Shown here in pieces: positions 9,445-18,265 of a DNA stretch of 64,000 bases. Numbering within the stretch: the stretch's first letter is position 1; every line of letters starts with the position of its first letter. The translations under genes were made by a program, and so were the position numbers. The notes beneath the pieces are model-generated. The model had not been told where the DNA came from, ran no database searches, and saw only the letters and a program-made list of their open reading frames with translations. The DNA is taken from NCBI GenBank assembly GCA_004124475.1, contig SCKK01000001.1, positions 1 through 64,000 on the forward strand, given 5' to 3'. The stretch comes from Fidelibacterota bacterium (lineage in GTDB: Bacteria; Fidelibacterota; Marinisomatia; Marinisomatales; SCKK01).

Positions 9445-9467
9445 AAAATCAATAACCTACCGCGAGG

Positions 9468-9695
9468 TTATTTACGGCCTCTTGCCATTTTCGCGCGAGA
9501 GACGTCTCCATCTTTATCGATAAAATAGAGATATCCACTTGCTCTGGTAACGCCAGCATCTGCGACTTTTTCGGCATTCCCGCCGCCTTTACCAGCACGA
9601 GCCATCTTTGAACGCCATACATTGCCATCCTTTCCGAGGTAATACAGATAGCCTGAGGCTTTACTTACGCCAGTTGTTTTCACTTTTTCAGCCAT
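9468..9695 (-). CDS. Small basic protein of two tandem KDG-V-R-KMAR repeats
   Basis: This 75-aa protein consists of two copies of a roughly 35-residue unit. Each unit reads approximately V-x-x-x-G-V-x-x-ASGYLYY-x-x-KDG-(N/D)-V-x-R-x-KMAR, followed by a Lys/Gly-rich linker. It is strongly basic, cytoplasmic and without membrane segments. Similar short proteins of unknown function occur in several bacterial phyla (recalled, not searched). The start is supported by GAAGGAG seven nt upstream. The gene is monocistronic, with a promoter at 9749-9777 and a strong terminator at 9417-9444, suggesting high expression. A nucleic-acid or ribosome-associated role is only a guess from charge. Confidence 0.88.
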   Translation of the reverse strand: MAEKVKTTGVSKASGYLYYLGKDGNVWRSKMARAGKGGGNAEKVADAGVTRASGYLYFIDKDGDVSRAKMARGRK

Positions 9696-9748
9696 TATCT
9701 TTCTCCTTCAATTGAGTTAAGAAAAGCTTATTTATTTTACCGACGGGA

Positions 9749-9777
9749 ATTTTATACGTTTTCGTCGAGAAAGTCAA
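9749..9777 (-). promoter_or_regulatory. Sigma70-like promoter of the mini-protein gene with overlapping direct repeats
   Basis: On the minus strand TTGACT (9772-9777) and TAAAAT (9749-9754) are separated by 17 nt, a consensus-quality housekeeping promoter. An 11-nt direct repeat (plus strand TCGTCGAGAAA) occurs at 9762-9772, inside the spacer, and again at 9796-9806, 34 nt away. This arrangement resembles a paired operator. Confidence 0.6.
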
Positions 9778-9921
9778 GTTCTTTTGACAGAGTGCTCGTC
9801 GAGAAAATTTTCAGTAAAATCACTGAAATTAGTGTCTGTCTATACAGTTGTAGAATGTGAGATTAACTCACAGTTTCAGAGGCTGTGTGATAACGTCAAT
9901 CCAACACTTGAAAGTACACTG

Positions 9922-9937
9922 TCCGTCAGCTGATGGA
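9922..9937. repeat. TCCGTCAGCTGAYGGA palindrome, copy 1
   Basis: A near-perfect 16-nt palindrome, also found at 14696-14711 (perfect) and 58017-58032. Confidence 0.65.
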
Positions 9938-9981
9938 TTCTTTGGAAAAGCGTACATTTGGTTTTCCTGGTTCTTTTTGAT

Positions 9982-10001
9982 CACCCAGATGAATCTGGGT
10001 G
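9982..10001. repeat. 20-nt palindrome CACCCAGAT/ATCTGGGTG
   Basis: Two 9-nt perfect arms are separated by GA. It is intergenic and not followed by a T-run. Confidence 0.6.
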
Positions 10002-10150
10002 CTAATCTTATAATTAATTTAAGATTGGTAGTTTGCATCACGCTTGACCGATTCAGTCGAGCAAGTAATAGCCTTATTTTCCTTGTAAACATGTTTTCAA
10101 TAATGCATTCATTTAAACTTGCACAACGAGTTTACCTAATGATTCAAACA

Positions 10151-11299
10151 TCAAAAAACCGTTTTTAACACCTTTTTAAAAAATGACCCCATATTCCACA
10201 ATTCCTTCACCAAGAATTTGATTCCCTTTTTATAGACGTCAACTTCCGAATGCCCATATAAGTGACTTATATATGTTTTCACAATCTTTCCCTCTGATCT
10301 CAAAATCCGGCTGAATTTAACAGTTTCTGTAAAGGGAACCATATTATCCTGTAATCCATGCATTAGAAACAGTGGAAAATTGATTTTATTGATGAAATAC
10401 CTGGGAGACAATGCTATGTTTACATCTTTCAATTTCGGAAGAATTTCTTCTGCCAATTCCATTGTCTCTTTTCGATTCCCATCTACAATCTTCCGAACAA
10501 ATAGTTGTTCCTGTTCAGACATCTTTTTAAATGCATCTTCAGCTCCATTCTTATCATTCTGCACCAATTTTAATATGTAAGGACGTACTCTCTCAGAATT
10601 TAAATGTTCTTCCAACAGATCCAAATGGTTATGGAAAAACACAATTCTTCCCCACTCATTAGGATCTGTATGATACTGTTCATTCCCATCGCTAAAATCA
10701 CCTGTTAAAGCAAATCTCAATGTATCTACAAAGTCAAAATAACTACCATAAGATAATATACAAGCTGGCATGGTAGTTATTGACTCCTCGGCAAAAGCCT
10801 TTATCACGAGGCTACCACAAAAACTAATTCCCACCACGGCAATTTTCTCGGGTTTAACATCCGATCTCTGACCCACCTGACGATATGCTTTGATGATTTC
10901 TTCGGTAGTTTCTCTTTGAATAAGAACATCCTTCAAGGCTGACAATCGCGGTAAAAATACTCTCAAACCTAATTTTGCCATTCCTTCACCCAGTATATTT
11001 AATGCTTCGTGTTCCTCACCTGTAGGGGATGCACCCGGAAAGAAAATAAAAACCGGTCGTCTACCGGATTTCTTGGGATGATATACCCTCATGGGTATCT
11101 TTTCCCCTTTTACCCCTATGTAGTGTGTAGTTTCCATATAAACTGATGGCAAAAGCGCTGCCAAGAGACGAGAAGGTGTACCGGGAATAATAATGGAAAC
11201 CAAAACTGCCAATCTCCAATTTCGACGGATAATTTCAATCACAATTAGAGAGAATAGAGCAAGTGCAATAAGGAACATGGAGTTAATTGACTGATTCAT
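10151..11299 (-). CDS. Alpha/beta hydrolase (dienelactone hydrolase-like)
   Basis: This 382-aa serine hydrolase has two hydrophobic N-terminal segments (about residues 8-22 and 30-52), so it is probably anchored in the inner membrane. The nucleophile elbow is VVGISFCGSL, with Ser in a G-x-S-x-x-G context. The acid is probably the Asp in MHGLQDNMVPF, and the His lies in SHLYGHSEVDV. Esterase or peptidase activity is likely but the substrate cannot be read. No strong ribosome binding site precedes the ATG. Confidence 0.82.
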   Translation of the reverse strand: MNQSINSMFLIALALFSLIVIEIIRRNWRLAVLVSIIIPGTPSRLLAALLPSVYMETTHYIGVKGEKIPMRVYHPKKSGRRPVFIFFPGASPTGEEHEALNILGEGMAKLGLRVFLPRLSALKDVLIQRETTEEIIKAYRQVGQRSDVKPEKIAVVGISFCGSLVIKAFAEESITTMPACILSYGSYFDFVDTLRFALTGDFSDGNEQYHTDPNEWGRIVFFHNHLDLLEEHLNSERVRPYILKLVQNDKNGAEDAFKKMSEQEQLFVRKIVDGNRKETMELAEEILPKLKDVNIALSPRYFINKINFPLFLMHGLQDNMVPFTETVKFSRILRSEGKIVKTYISHLYGHSEVDVYKKGIKFLVKELWNMGSFFKKVLKTVF

Positions 11300-11391
11300 T
11301 ATTTGTATCCATTCAGTCGTTTATCGTAAGTCTCAACGAACATGAGACTAAGCCTTAATATTTACCATTAATTAAATAGTTCCAATCCCCG

Positions 11392-12438
11392 CTACAGGCA
11401 ATCTCGTGGAACCCCAATTTTATAAAGTGTAGCAACATTTCGAGCCAACACATTATCAATTGCCTGAATTTCTGCCGCTTCTTCAAGAGTCATACGTCCA
11501 AAGAAATAGTACGGACTGGTTGCAGGAAAAAATTGGAGGGGAAAATCACTTCCGTAATAAAGCCGATCAAAATACGATGGATTATCCAATAGATAACGGA
11601 GGCGGTGGATTTTATGGAGAAGGCTAAGTGCTGATATCTCTCCCATCAGATTCGGATAGGATTCGAGCATTTCCAGAAAATGGAAAAAGTATGAGCCGTT
11701 TTCATCACGACCCTCTACCGCGCAATGAGCAACAATTACCTTAACTCCTTCCTCGAGAGACAATTGTAATAACTTCGGATTTCCTAATTTCTGATCATAT
11801 GCCGGAATCGCATATTCCGTGCCACAATGTGAAAGTAGAGGTAAACATACTTCCACCATCTTTCTATAAAACGGGATCAATTTTTTATCTGATGGATCTA
11901 TTGCCTGGCTATTTGGAATCCACTTGATAAATATTGCCCCCCTTTCTGCTACCTGGTCCGGTTCGGTCAGGGCATCACGGCGAAGAGGATTTACAGATGC
12001 ACCGGGAAAAAGTTTTTGACTCCGATCGGTAATGTTAAAGAGGCAATCGTTAGGTATTAGAAATGGGGTTTGAACCTCATCCAATCTGCCACTTGCATTA
12101 TATACGCCATCCATAGCAAGAAGTATTCCGGATTGATGATCAGGGGAAGACTCAATGGTAGAAATCAACCAGTCAACATATTGGTGATCCTGATCTTCAA
12201 GAGATCCATTCGAATCAATTTTTAAAAATAATTTCTGTAATCTATAAACAATTGACTTTTGTGTCTTGTTATTAACATAGCAACCATTCTTAGGACTTAA
12301 TCCGATGAGGTGCATATGAACATCACAAATTTTGAGCTGTAAATCATCAAATATTGGATCATATCTCTTTTGTCTATTGGGAAAAGGTTGAAGGAATAAG
12401 AAAGCGGATAATGATTGGATGAACTGACGTCGCTGCAT
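11392..12438 (-). CDS. Amidohydrolase-family metal-dependent hydrolase, probably exported
   Basis: This 348-aa TIM-barrel hydrolase has the motif ICDVHMHL, which supplies the first metal-binding His pair. Conserved His residues lie in LLSHCGTEYAIP and VIVAHCAVEG, and the final Asp is in YYGSDFPLQFF. It resembles amidohydrolase 2 (ACMSD-like) enzymes. The N-terminus MQRRQFIQSLSAFLFLQP has a twin-arginine-like start plus a short hydrophobic stretch, suggesting Tat export. The start codon overlaps the stop of the DUF2231-like gene, so the two are translationally coupled. The substrate is unknown. Confidence 0.82.
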   Translation of the reverse strand: MQRRQFIQSLSAFLFLQPFPNRQKRYDPIFDDLQLKICDVHMHLIGLSPKNGCYVNNKTQKSIVYRLQKLFLKIDSNGSLEDQDHQYVDWLISTIESSPDHQSGILLAMDGVYNASGRLDEVQTPFLIPNDCLFNITDRSQKLFPGASVNPLRRDALTEPDQVAERGAIFIKWIPNSQAIDPSDKKLIPFYRKMVEVCLPLLSHCGTEYAIPAYDQKLGNPKLLQLSLEEGVKVIVAHCAVEGRDENGSYFFHFLEMLESYPNLMGEISALSLLHKIHRLRYLLDNPSYFDRLYYGSDFPLQFFPATSPYYFFGRMTLEEAAEIQAIDNVLARNVATLYKIGVPRDCL

Positions 12439-12896
12439 TATTGTCCCACACCGACACCGTATCTCATCACGAGTTCCCCACCAAGATATCCGGTTATCCC
12501 CACAGAGAGAGACAAAAGGAATAAAAATGCTAAAGCTATATAGTCAATGCCGCTATTTTTAGGATAATTTTTCCCAAGATGCTGCGCAAAATATAGGTAT
12601 AACCAGCCAATGAGAAATATAAGAGATCCCCAGATAGTAAAGTTCGCAAATCTCTCATGGGTTTCGATGGCATTACGTGTGAAGTCCAGGAGTATCATTT
12701 CGGTAATCGCCATTGTTGCTGCATCCTGCCCAGATATACCGGCAAGGATAGATGTAATCACACCCAACCCCAATAGTAACATGGGTACAAGTCTGTTAAC
12801 CCAAGTCGGTTTCCAGATAGCAAAAATCTGAAACACAAATGCTACCATGATCAAGGTTATAGGAAAATGAATTAATTGAGTATGTAGTTTTGACAA
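12438..12896 (-). CDS. DUF2231-like membrane protein
   Basis: This 152-aa protein has four hydrophobic segments (about residues 10-28, 35-55, 88-108 and 120-142). The start LHTQLIHFPITLIMVAFVF matches the HPxxVHFPI-type opening of DUF2231 proteins, in which the His may bind haem or metal. It lies between the epimerase and amidohydrolase genes with almost no spacing, so the three form an operon. The function is unknown. Confidence 0.75.
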   Translation of the reverse strand: MSKLHTQLIHFPITLIMVAFVFQIFAIWKPTWVNRLVPMLLLGLGVITSILAGISGQDAATMAITEMILLDFTRNAIETHERFANFTIWGSLIFLIGWLYLYFAQHLGKNYPKNSGIDYIALAFLFLLSLSVGITGYLGGELVMRYGVGVGQ

Positions 12897-12898
12897 TA

Positions 12899-13846
12899 TT
12901 AATCTTTCTTCGCTTGCGCCCCAGCAAATGCTCGGATGGCATCTTTAGAAGAATATTGATAGCGAAAATCTGTCTTTTGCTCAACTTTACTGCCATCTAC
13001 AACCCATGGATATTGAAGAAAATCAATCATCGCTGCAGGCGCTTCTGTGAGCGAAGTAATGTGAAATTTCCACGCTAATCCCGTCATCATATTAAGTAAC
13101 CAAGATCCAAAAAAAATCGGTTTCCCTCCAAGAATTTGTGCGATCTTTACTGCATGGATTGTATTGGGTGGACCTAAATTATAGACGCCGTCAGGAGCTT
13201 TTGTTGCAAGATGATATAATGCTTCCGCAGCATCTTCTTCGTGTAAAAATTGCATTTCTGTGTCACAATCCTTTACCAAAAGAACAAAAGCCTTGTTTAT
13301 ATATCTCGAAATTAAATTCCCGATATGAGCTCCACAAACGATGGCAGTTCGAGCAATAATAATGTCGACTTCAGGATGATTCTCACCAAATTCATGGAGC
13401 CTCTTTTCTACAATCATCTTGTCCAGGGCATACTGGTAATCTTCGTTACCCCGCAAAGGATGAGCCTCAGTAAGTAGGTCGGGATTGTCCGGATGAGCTC
13501 CGTAAGCTGTTGCAGAACTGGTTACCAAAATCCGTCGAACATTATATCTCTCAGCATAGTTAAGTATATTTTCCATACTCCCAACGTTTATCCGGTACAT
13601 TGCCTCAGAATCATGTGTCATATTTAGAATGTATACCAAATGAATGAGCGTATCTATTTTATGTCTTGTGAAAATATTGTGCAAGTCCCCGTTACAGTCT
13701 TGTTTGTAAAATTTTAGTTTTGTGAATGACTCTTTCGGGTAAATCAAGTCCAATCCCATAACTTCCTCTATTCCAGACTCCTTATCAAACCGTCTACAAA
13801 GTTCTGTTCCGATGTATCCTGACGGCCCTGTAATTAATATTTTCAA
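12899..13846 (-). CDS. NAD-dependent epimerase/dehydratase (extended SDR)
   Basis: This 315-aa protein is an extended short-chain dehydrogenase. The Rossmann motif is GPSGYIGTE at the N-terminus. The catalytic set is Ser/Thr in TSSATAYG and the YxxxK motif in YQYALDKM. It probably acts on a nucleotide sugar or similar substrate, and the C-terminal half decides which. It is the first gene of the operon with the DUF2231-like and amidohydrolase genes. Confidence 0.88.
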   Translation of the reverse strand: MKILITGPSGYIGTELCRRFDKESGIEEVMGLDLIYPKESFTKLKFYKQDCNGDLHNIFTRHKIDTLIHLVYILNMTHDSEAMYRINVGSMENILNYAERYNVRRILVTSSATAYGAHPDNPDLLTEAHPLRGNEDYQYALDKMIVEKRLHEFGENHPEVDIIIARTAIVCGAHIGNLISRYINKAFVLLVKDCDTEMQFLHEEDAAEALYHLATKAPDGVYNLGPPNTIHAVKIAQILGGKPIFFGSWLLNMMTGLAWKFHITSLTEAPAAMIDFLQYPWVVDGSKVEQKTDFRYQYSSKDAIRAFAGAQAKKD

Positions 13847-13865
13847 ATTTCCCCCCTTTAAGATT

Positions 13866-14561
13866 TTAGTTATTAAAATCTACTTTCTCGGGTTGTTCTG
13901 TAGATTCCACAGACCTTTCTATAATTTGGAAAGTAGTAAATCCGAGTTGATATCCCTTGGAATCAAAAACCACGACTTGCCAATCTCCAATCAATCGAGG
14001 CTGGATACTCTTAATACTCCATGTCCGCCAGAATGGCGACCTGCCTACCTCCAAATCGATAGTAGCCATTTCTCTCCCATTGTAATACCACGTATGAGTT
14101 ACAGAATCATCGGTAACCAAATTTTCTATCGCTGTAAAACAGAATAATGCCCCTATATCGTTGGGAAATATCTTATCTACTCCAAGTGGAATCCTTTCAT
14201 TTGAAACCTCTTTGCACACCACAATTCTTCTTAAAATCATTTCAGATTCAAGTTCATCAACGTGCTCTTCTAACACCTCAACTATAGGAAACGAATCTAC
14301 AGGTACAATAACAATTTGTGTATCGACGTCCGCTGGAATGGTATCTTCGGGTATTACCACAATTTGATCATTTACCATCATTCCCTCAACCTGTAATTCT
14401 GGTTTGGATTCCTCCACTGGATGGGTTGAAGTAAGTTTAATTCCTGCATAAATAAAATAGACAACAATTAAGATTGGTATTCCTTTGTACAACTTCTGCC
14501 AAATTGCAACACCTATGAGCAGTAATAGAATAACTCCTACCAATAAAAGAGCTGAATCCAT
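13866..14561 (-). CDS. DUF2914 domain protein with N-terminal membrane segments
   Basis: This 231-aa protein has two hydrophobic segments near the N-terminus (about residues 3-18 and 26-46), an acidic linker rich in Val, Glu and Asp, and a C-terminal DUF2914 domain from about residue 115. That domain shows IGALFCFTAIENL, HTWYYNGREMATIDLEVG and the strand GDWQVVVFDSKG. DUF2914 proteins are thought to sit on the outer face of the inner membrane, but their role is unknown. It precedes the epimerase operon by 19 nt and may belong to it. Confidence 0.85.
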   Translation of the reverse strand: MDSALLLVGVILLLLIGVAIWQKLYKGIPILIVVYFIYAGIKLTSTHPVEESKPELQVEGMMVNDQIVVIPEDTIPADVDTQIVIVPVDSFPIVEVLEEHVDELESEMILRRIVVCKEVSNERIPLGVDKIFPNDIGALFCFTAIENLVTDDSVTHTWYYNGREMATIDLEVGRSPFWRTWSIKSIQPRLIGDWQVVVFDSKGYQLGFTTFQIIERSVESTEQPEKVDFNN

Positions 14562-14877
14562 TTTTTTAATCTATGAATAAATATTATTTATTGAATTGGA
14601 CTGATTACCTGATTGTTAAAATTTACAAAGGAGATCGATGAATTCAAGACAAAAGAAAGGGGAAACACGGGGAATAATAACATAGTTCCGACCCGTCCGT
14701 CAGCTGACGGATCCTTTGGGATAGGGTCTCTCTGTGGGAGTCCCTGTCTGACAAAATGACGTTAGTCAGCCTGGTAGAGAACCCCTGTTGCAGAGTTAAC
14801 TTAAAACCAGCTCTAACCTCCACCTAATTGTATTATTAAAAGAAAAGGATCTGATAACCAGAACCATTTTTACAACG
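14562..14877. other. Gene-free spacer
   Basis: No gene is visible. The spacer holds the perfect palindrome at 14696-14711 and a short GTCTC/GAGTC-rich stretch after it. Confidence 0.5.
14696..14711. repeat. TCCGTCAGCTGACGGA palindrome, copy 2
   Basis: A perfect 16-nt palindrome in an intergenic region. Related copies are at 9922 and 58017. Confidence 0.7.
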
Positions 14878-14949
14878 TGACCCCTAGGGGAGTCGAACCC
14901 CTGTTGCCAGGTCGAAAACCTGGAGTCCTGACCGCTAGACGAAGGGGCC
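14878..14949 (-). tRNA. tRNA-Glu (TTC)
   Basis: A 72-nt cloverleaf on the minus strand. The acceptor stem GGCCCCT pairs with AGGGGTC, followed by discriminator A. The D arm includes TCTAGCGGTCAGGA. The anticodon stem is CCAGG/CCTGG, enclosing TTTTCGA with anticodon TTC. The T arm is AGGGG-TTCGACT-CCCCT. CCA is not encoded. Confidence 0.97.
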
Positions 14950-15226
14950 AATTTTAGATTGCCGTGATTTTCTCACCTAAAAAAGGCGGCGAAATATAAA
15001 AAATCAAATGAGAATGAACAAACGCTATTACGTCTATTTCGTAATGTCTCAGTCATGGATAGATAGTATAGTTGAAAAAGACCCAAAAACCCCCGTACAG
15101 TCGCAAGCTCCTTACGAGGCAGGCAAGAGCCAAGAACCAAACATTTTTTTATCGACGATTCATGCAATCTTGGTTCTTTATGTGCCTACTAATAACTGAG
15201 GGGTTACTCTATATCCCAGATTTATC

Positions 15227-15556
15227 TTATGATGTTACAGCAGCCTTTTCAGCATTTTCTAGTAATGTTTTAAGTTCACCATTCTTGTGGAGTTCCAGAG
15301 TAATATCACTTCCACCAATAAACTGCTGGTTGATGAACAGTTGAGGGATAGTAGGCCAGTTTGTAATTTCGGAAAGCTTATCTCGCATCTCGGGTGTTTC
15401 TAAGATATTGATATCAACGAATGGAAGCCCATATTGATTCAATACCTGAACCACAGCATTGGAAAAACCACACATGGGCATCTCTTTTTTACCCTTCATA
15501 AACAGAACAATCATATTCTCATTGATCTGTTTTTGGATCCATTCTTTAAGGTCCAT
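15227..15556 (-). CDS. grxD: Monothiol glutaredoxin (Grx4 family)
   Basis: This 109-aa CGFS-type glutaredoxin binds and transfers [2Fe-2S] clusters together with BolA proteins. The CGFS motif is in KEMPMCGFSNAVVQVL, and the glutathione-binding segments NWPTIPQLFI and FIGGSDI are present. Length and order are standard. It follows the BolA gene at 28 nt on the same strand, which supports a Grx-BolA cluster-trafficking unit. Confidence 0.95.
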   Translation of the reverse strand: MDLKEWIQKQINENMIVLFMKGKKEMPMCGFSNAVVQVLNQYGLPFVDINILETPEMRDKLSEITNWPTIPQLFINQQFIGGSDITLELHKNGELKTLLENAEKAAVTS

Positions 15557-15584
15557 TTTAATCTCCTATACTAACTTATATTAA

Positions 15585-15824
15585 TTAGATACCAATTTGA
15601 TCAGGCGTTAAAGTCTTGATTTGAAGTGCATGGATCTCCTGTGTCATATATTCACCTACGGATTCAAATACCTTTTTGTGTTGCTGAACCAGTCCCAGCC
15701 CTGCGAATCCATTCCATATAACAACAGCCTTAAAATGATCGCCTGTTCCTGTCGTATCCGTCACTTCCACCTTTGCACCTGGTAGTCCCTTTGTGATGAG
15801 ATTTTTAACTTCTTCACCTGTCAT
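15585..15824 (-). CDS. BolA family protein
   Basis: This 79-aa protein partners CGFS glutaredoxins in iron-sulfur cluster handling. The family core is seen as GAKVEVTDTTGTGDHFKAVV followed by QQHKKVFESVGEYMT and EIHALQIKTLTP. The His before Ala-Leu and the GDHF His fit the cluster-coordinating positions of IbaG/BolA2-type proteins. It is encoded directly upstream of the glutaredoxin. Confidence 0.93.
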   Translation of the reverse strand: MTGEEVKNLITKGLPGAKVEVTDTTGTGDHFKAVVIWNGFAGLGLVQQHKKVFESVGEYMTQEIHALQIKTLTPDQIGI

Positions 15825-16001
15825 TCCTTAGCTAATGTAAGAATTCTTGTATAAGGATGCCAATTCTTTAATCATTAGGTATTTATTTCTCAGCAAGTTA
15901 TTTCAAAGGAGTTTCGTTTATTTTTAACCTAATTTGATATGACTTAGCTTGGATTATCCACAGGATCTTCCGCAGGATCCTCCGGATGAGATTTATCACT
16001 A

Positions 16002-16019
16002 ATCCCGAAGGTTCGGGAT
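16002..16019. repeat. CCCGAAGGTTCGGGA palindrome
   Basis: A member of the CCCGAA(G/A)NTTCGGGA family. It differs from the 46882 copy at one central base. Confidence 0.65.
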
Positions 16020-16112
16020 TATTCGTAATTCGTATCCTCTCCGCTTCTCTGTTCCCTCTCTCCCCTACTCCCTGTTGGAGTGTAACGCCTGTCTGCCATG
16101 CTGGATGGGCAG

Positions 16113-16130
16113 GTACACGAAGTGTCGGGG
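16113..16130. repeat. GTACACGMAGTGTCGGGG repeat, copy 1
   Basis: An 18-nt element that recurs with one substitution at 57059-57076, in both cases in a GC-rich spacer. Confidence 0.6.
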
Positions 16131-16302
16131 CTCCCCCGCACTTTTCCCCACAGGGTCCTTCGGATAAGAAATTCGTGAACTATGTTCATACTTGAATTAG
16201 GTAAATCCACCCAATTATAAACAGACACCCCTTCTAATTTCCTTCTCGATTGCAAATCAGAAATCCCGTAACTTTGTATCAGATAAAATCATTTAAGAAA
16301 CG

Positions 16303-16701
16303 ATGTTAGCCAAACTTATTTTAATTTTTGTCGGAATCCCGTTTATCGAAATAATGATTCTTATCAAATTGGGGGAAGTGTTCGGGTTCTGGAATACCAT
16401 TTTACTGGTAGTTGGAACAGGAGTTTTAGGCGCTTACCTTGCGAAGGCGCAGGGATTTTGGATCTGGCGTCAGATACAGCAGGAACTTCAGTTGGGAAGA
16501 ATGCCCGCAGAAAAACTGATTGATGGATTCCTTATACTCATTGGTGGCATCGTCCTTTTAACACCGGGATTACTCACAGATATATTTGGATTTGTCTTGC
16601 TGGTTCCTTTCTCACGAAATATGTTCAAAAAATGGATTCGTTCAAAATTGGAGATGATGATACAGACCGGTGAAACAAAGACGACATTCTTTATTAGATA
16701 A
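16303..16701 (+). CDS. fxsA: FxsA family membrane protein
   Basis: This 132-aa cytoplasmic-membrane protein of the FxsA family was named for suppressing F-exclusion of phage T7 in E. coli when overproduced. It has three or four hydrophobic segments. The opening LIFVGIPFIEIMILIKLGEV, the core KAQGFWIWRQIQQELQLGRMP and the segment GGIVLLTPGLLTDIFGFVLL are diagnostic. Its normal cellular role is unknown. Confidence 0.93.
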   Translation: MLAKLILIFVGIPFIEIMILIKLGEVFGFWNTILLVVGTGVLGAYLAKAQGFWIWRQIQQELQLGRMPAEKLIDGFLILIGGIVLLTPGLLTDIFGFVLLVPFSRNMFKKWIRSKLEMMIQTGETKTTFFIR

Positions 16702-16707
16702 GAAAAT

Positions 16708-16736
16708 TCAAGTTACTCGCAGAGTCCTGCGGACAA
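16708..16736. repeat. 29-nt dispersed repeat, copy 2
   Basis: Matches 7296-7324 at 28 of 29 positions. It lies just after the fxsA stop. Confidence 0.75.
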
Positions 16737-16905
16737 GTTGTCATATATTCTGAAGTATCGGGATGACAAATCTTCTTCCGAAAATTCACTAATTTCAGGA
16801 TAGATACTAAATTGGGCAACACGTGAATGCATGAACATTAAATGATAATCTAATGTAAACATTTTTATTAATCGTAACATATAAGATGCATAGAATCATT
16901 CCTTA

Positions 16906-18264
16906 ATGAAACGAACCTACTACCACAGTACCAATAGAGATTTATCGCCTCACTATACACCACCCGTTACTTTTAAAGATGCGCTCTTTATGGGTTTGGC
17001 TCCTGATGAAGGTCTTTTCATGCCGAAGATTCTCCCTTCATTAACTAAACAAGAATTAAAAGAAATCAAGCATAAACCATATTCAGATGTAGCATTCCTG
17101 ATACTCAATAAATTTCTTAGTCATGACATTGAAGAAAATACACTTCGTTATATTATAGAAAAAATTTATGACTTTAAATTACCCATCGAACCCATCGATA
17201 ATATAACCTACCTGATTCGCCTTGATCAAGGACCTACCGCATCGTTTAAGGATTTTGGAGCCCAGTTTATGGCTCAAATGATGGCACATCTAAAAACGGA
17301 TTCATCTGACATTACGGTTCTGGTAGCTACTTCCGGTGATACGGGTAGCGCTGTCGGAGAAGCTTTTAGAGATTTGGAAGGATTCAAAGTATATCTGCTA
17401 TACCCTAAAAATGAAGTCAGCAAAATTCAGGAACATCAACTCACTTCGATTGGAAATAACATTCAAGCTATCGCCATTGATGGAAAGTTTGACGACTGTC
17501 AAGCTCTGGTAAAGTCAGCATTATCCGATAATAGTCTTGAATTCCTCCATTTTACGTCAGCAAATTCCATCAATATTGGCAGAGTTCTACCACAAATAGT
17601 GTATTACGTATATGCTTATATCAATATTGCCAGAAATAGTGAACCCATGGTTTTTTCCATCCCGTCCGGCAATTTTGGGAATTCACTTGGGTGTGAAATT
17701 GCCCGGCGAATGGGGCTCCCTGTTAAAAAAATTATTATTGCCGTAAATGAGAATGATGAATTCCCCAAATTCCTAAGTGCCGGTTCATACCAGAAGGTCT
17801 CCCCCTCGCGTAATTGCTTATCCAATGCTATGAATGTGGGAAATCCAAGTAATCTTGCTCGGTATTTCGATTTTTACGGAGGCATCCTCACAAAAGAGGG
17901 AACGATACACAAACAACCAAACTTAGAAAACATGAAGAAGAAATTATTCTCGGTATCAGTGAGTGATGTTGAGACAGTAGACACAATTATTAAAATGAAT
18001 AGTAAAAATAATTTATTAATTGAACCTCATGGCGCTGTAGGAATCTACGCTCTGCAAAAGTATCGTGAAAATAATCGAGCTGAACCCGCTATCTGTATCG
18101 AAACGGCACACCCTGCAAAATTTCCTGAGGTGTTAGAGGAAGTTCTGCACACAAAAATCGATTCTCCTCCTTCTTTATTGAAGTACAAATCCAGAAGTAC
18201 CAAGGTTACCCTTATCGACAATAAATACACTGAGTTTAAGTCCTATTTATTGGACAACAAATAA
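16906..18264 (+). CDS. thrC: Threonine synthase
   Basis: This 452-aa PLP enzyme converts O-phosphohomoserine to threonine. The PLP lysine lies in GPTASFKDFGAQF, and the phosphate-binding segment ATSGDTGSAVGEAF follows. SGNFGNSLGCEIARRMGLP and the C-terminal HGAVGIYALQKY are also typical. The opening YHSTNRDLSPHYTPPVTFKDAL is the class-I (bacterial, longer) form. The stop is one base before the thrB start, so the two are an operon. Confidence 0.96.
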   Translation: MKRTYYHSTNRDLSPHYTPPVTFKDALFMGLAPDEGLFMPKILPSLTKQELKEIKHKPYSDVAFLILNKFLSHDIEENTLRYIIEKIYDFKLPIEPIDNITYLIRLDQGPTASFKDFGAQFMAQMMAHLKTDSSDITVLVATSGDTGSAVGEAFRDLEGFKVYLLYPKNEVSKIQEHQLTSIGNNIQAIAIDGKFDDCQALVKSALSDNSLEFLHFTSANSINIGRVLPQIVYYVYAYINIARNSEPMVFSIPSGNFGNSLGCEIARRMGLPVKKIIIAVNENDEFPKFLSAGSYQKVSPSRNCLSNAMNVGNPSNLARYFDFYGGILTKEGTIHKQPNLENMKKKLFSVSVSDVETVDTIIKMNSKNNLLIEPHGAVGIYALQKYRENNRAEPAICIETAHPAKFPEVLEEVLHTKIDSPPSLLKYKSRSTKVTLIDNKYTEFKSYLLDNK

Positions 18265-18265
18265 C

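Larger units (their letters stand above)
9807..10150. other. Gene-free spacer with two palindromes
   Basis: No convincing gene is present. The spacer contains TCCGTCAGCTGATGGA at 9922-9937 and CACCCAGAT-GA-ATCTGGGTG at 9982-10001. Both look like extragenic palindromes, since no T-run follows either. Confidence 0.6.
15825..16302. other. Spacer rich in dispersed repeats
   Basis: No gene is supported. The spacer contains CCGCAGGATC repeats near 15970, an ATCCCGAAGGTTCGGGAT palindrome at 16002-16019 and a GTACACGAAGTGTCGGGG element at 16113-16130. Local GC is higher around 16040-16150. Confidence 0.55.

Noticed and set aside
9857-10168. Open frames on both strands in the spacer near 10 kb
   Set aside because: Neither has a ribosome binding site or domain. 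The palindromes there explain the mutual openness of both strands.
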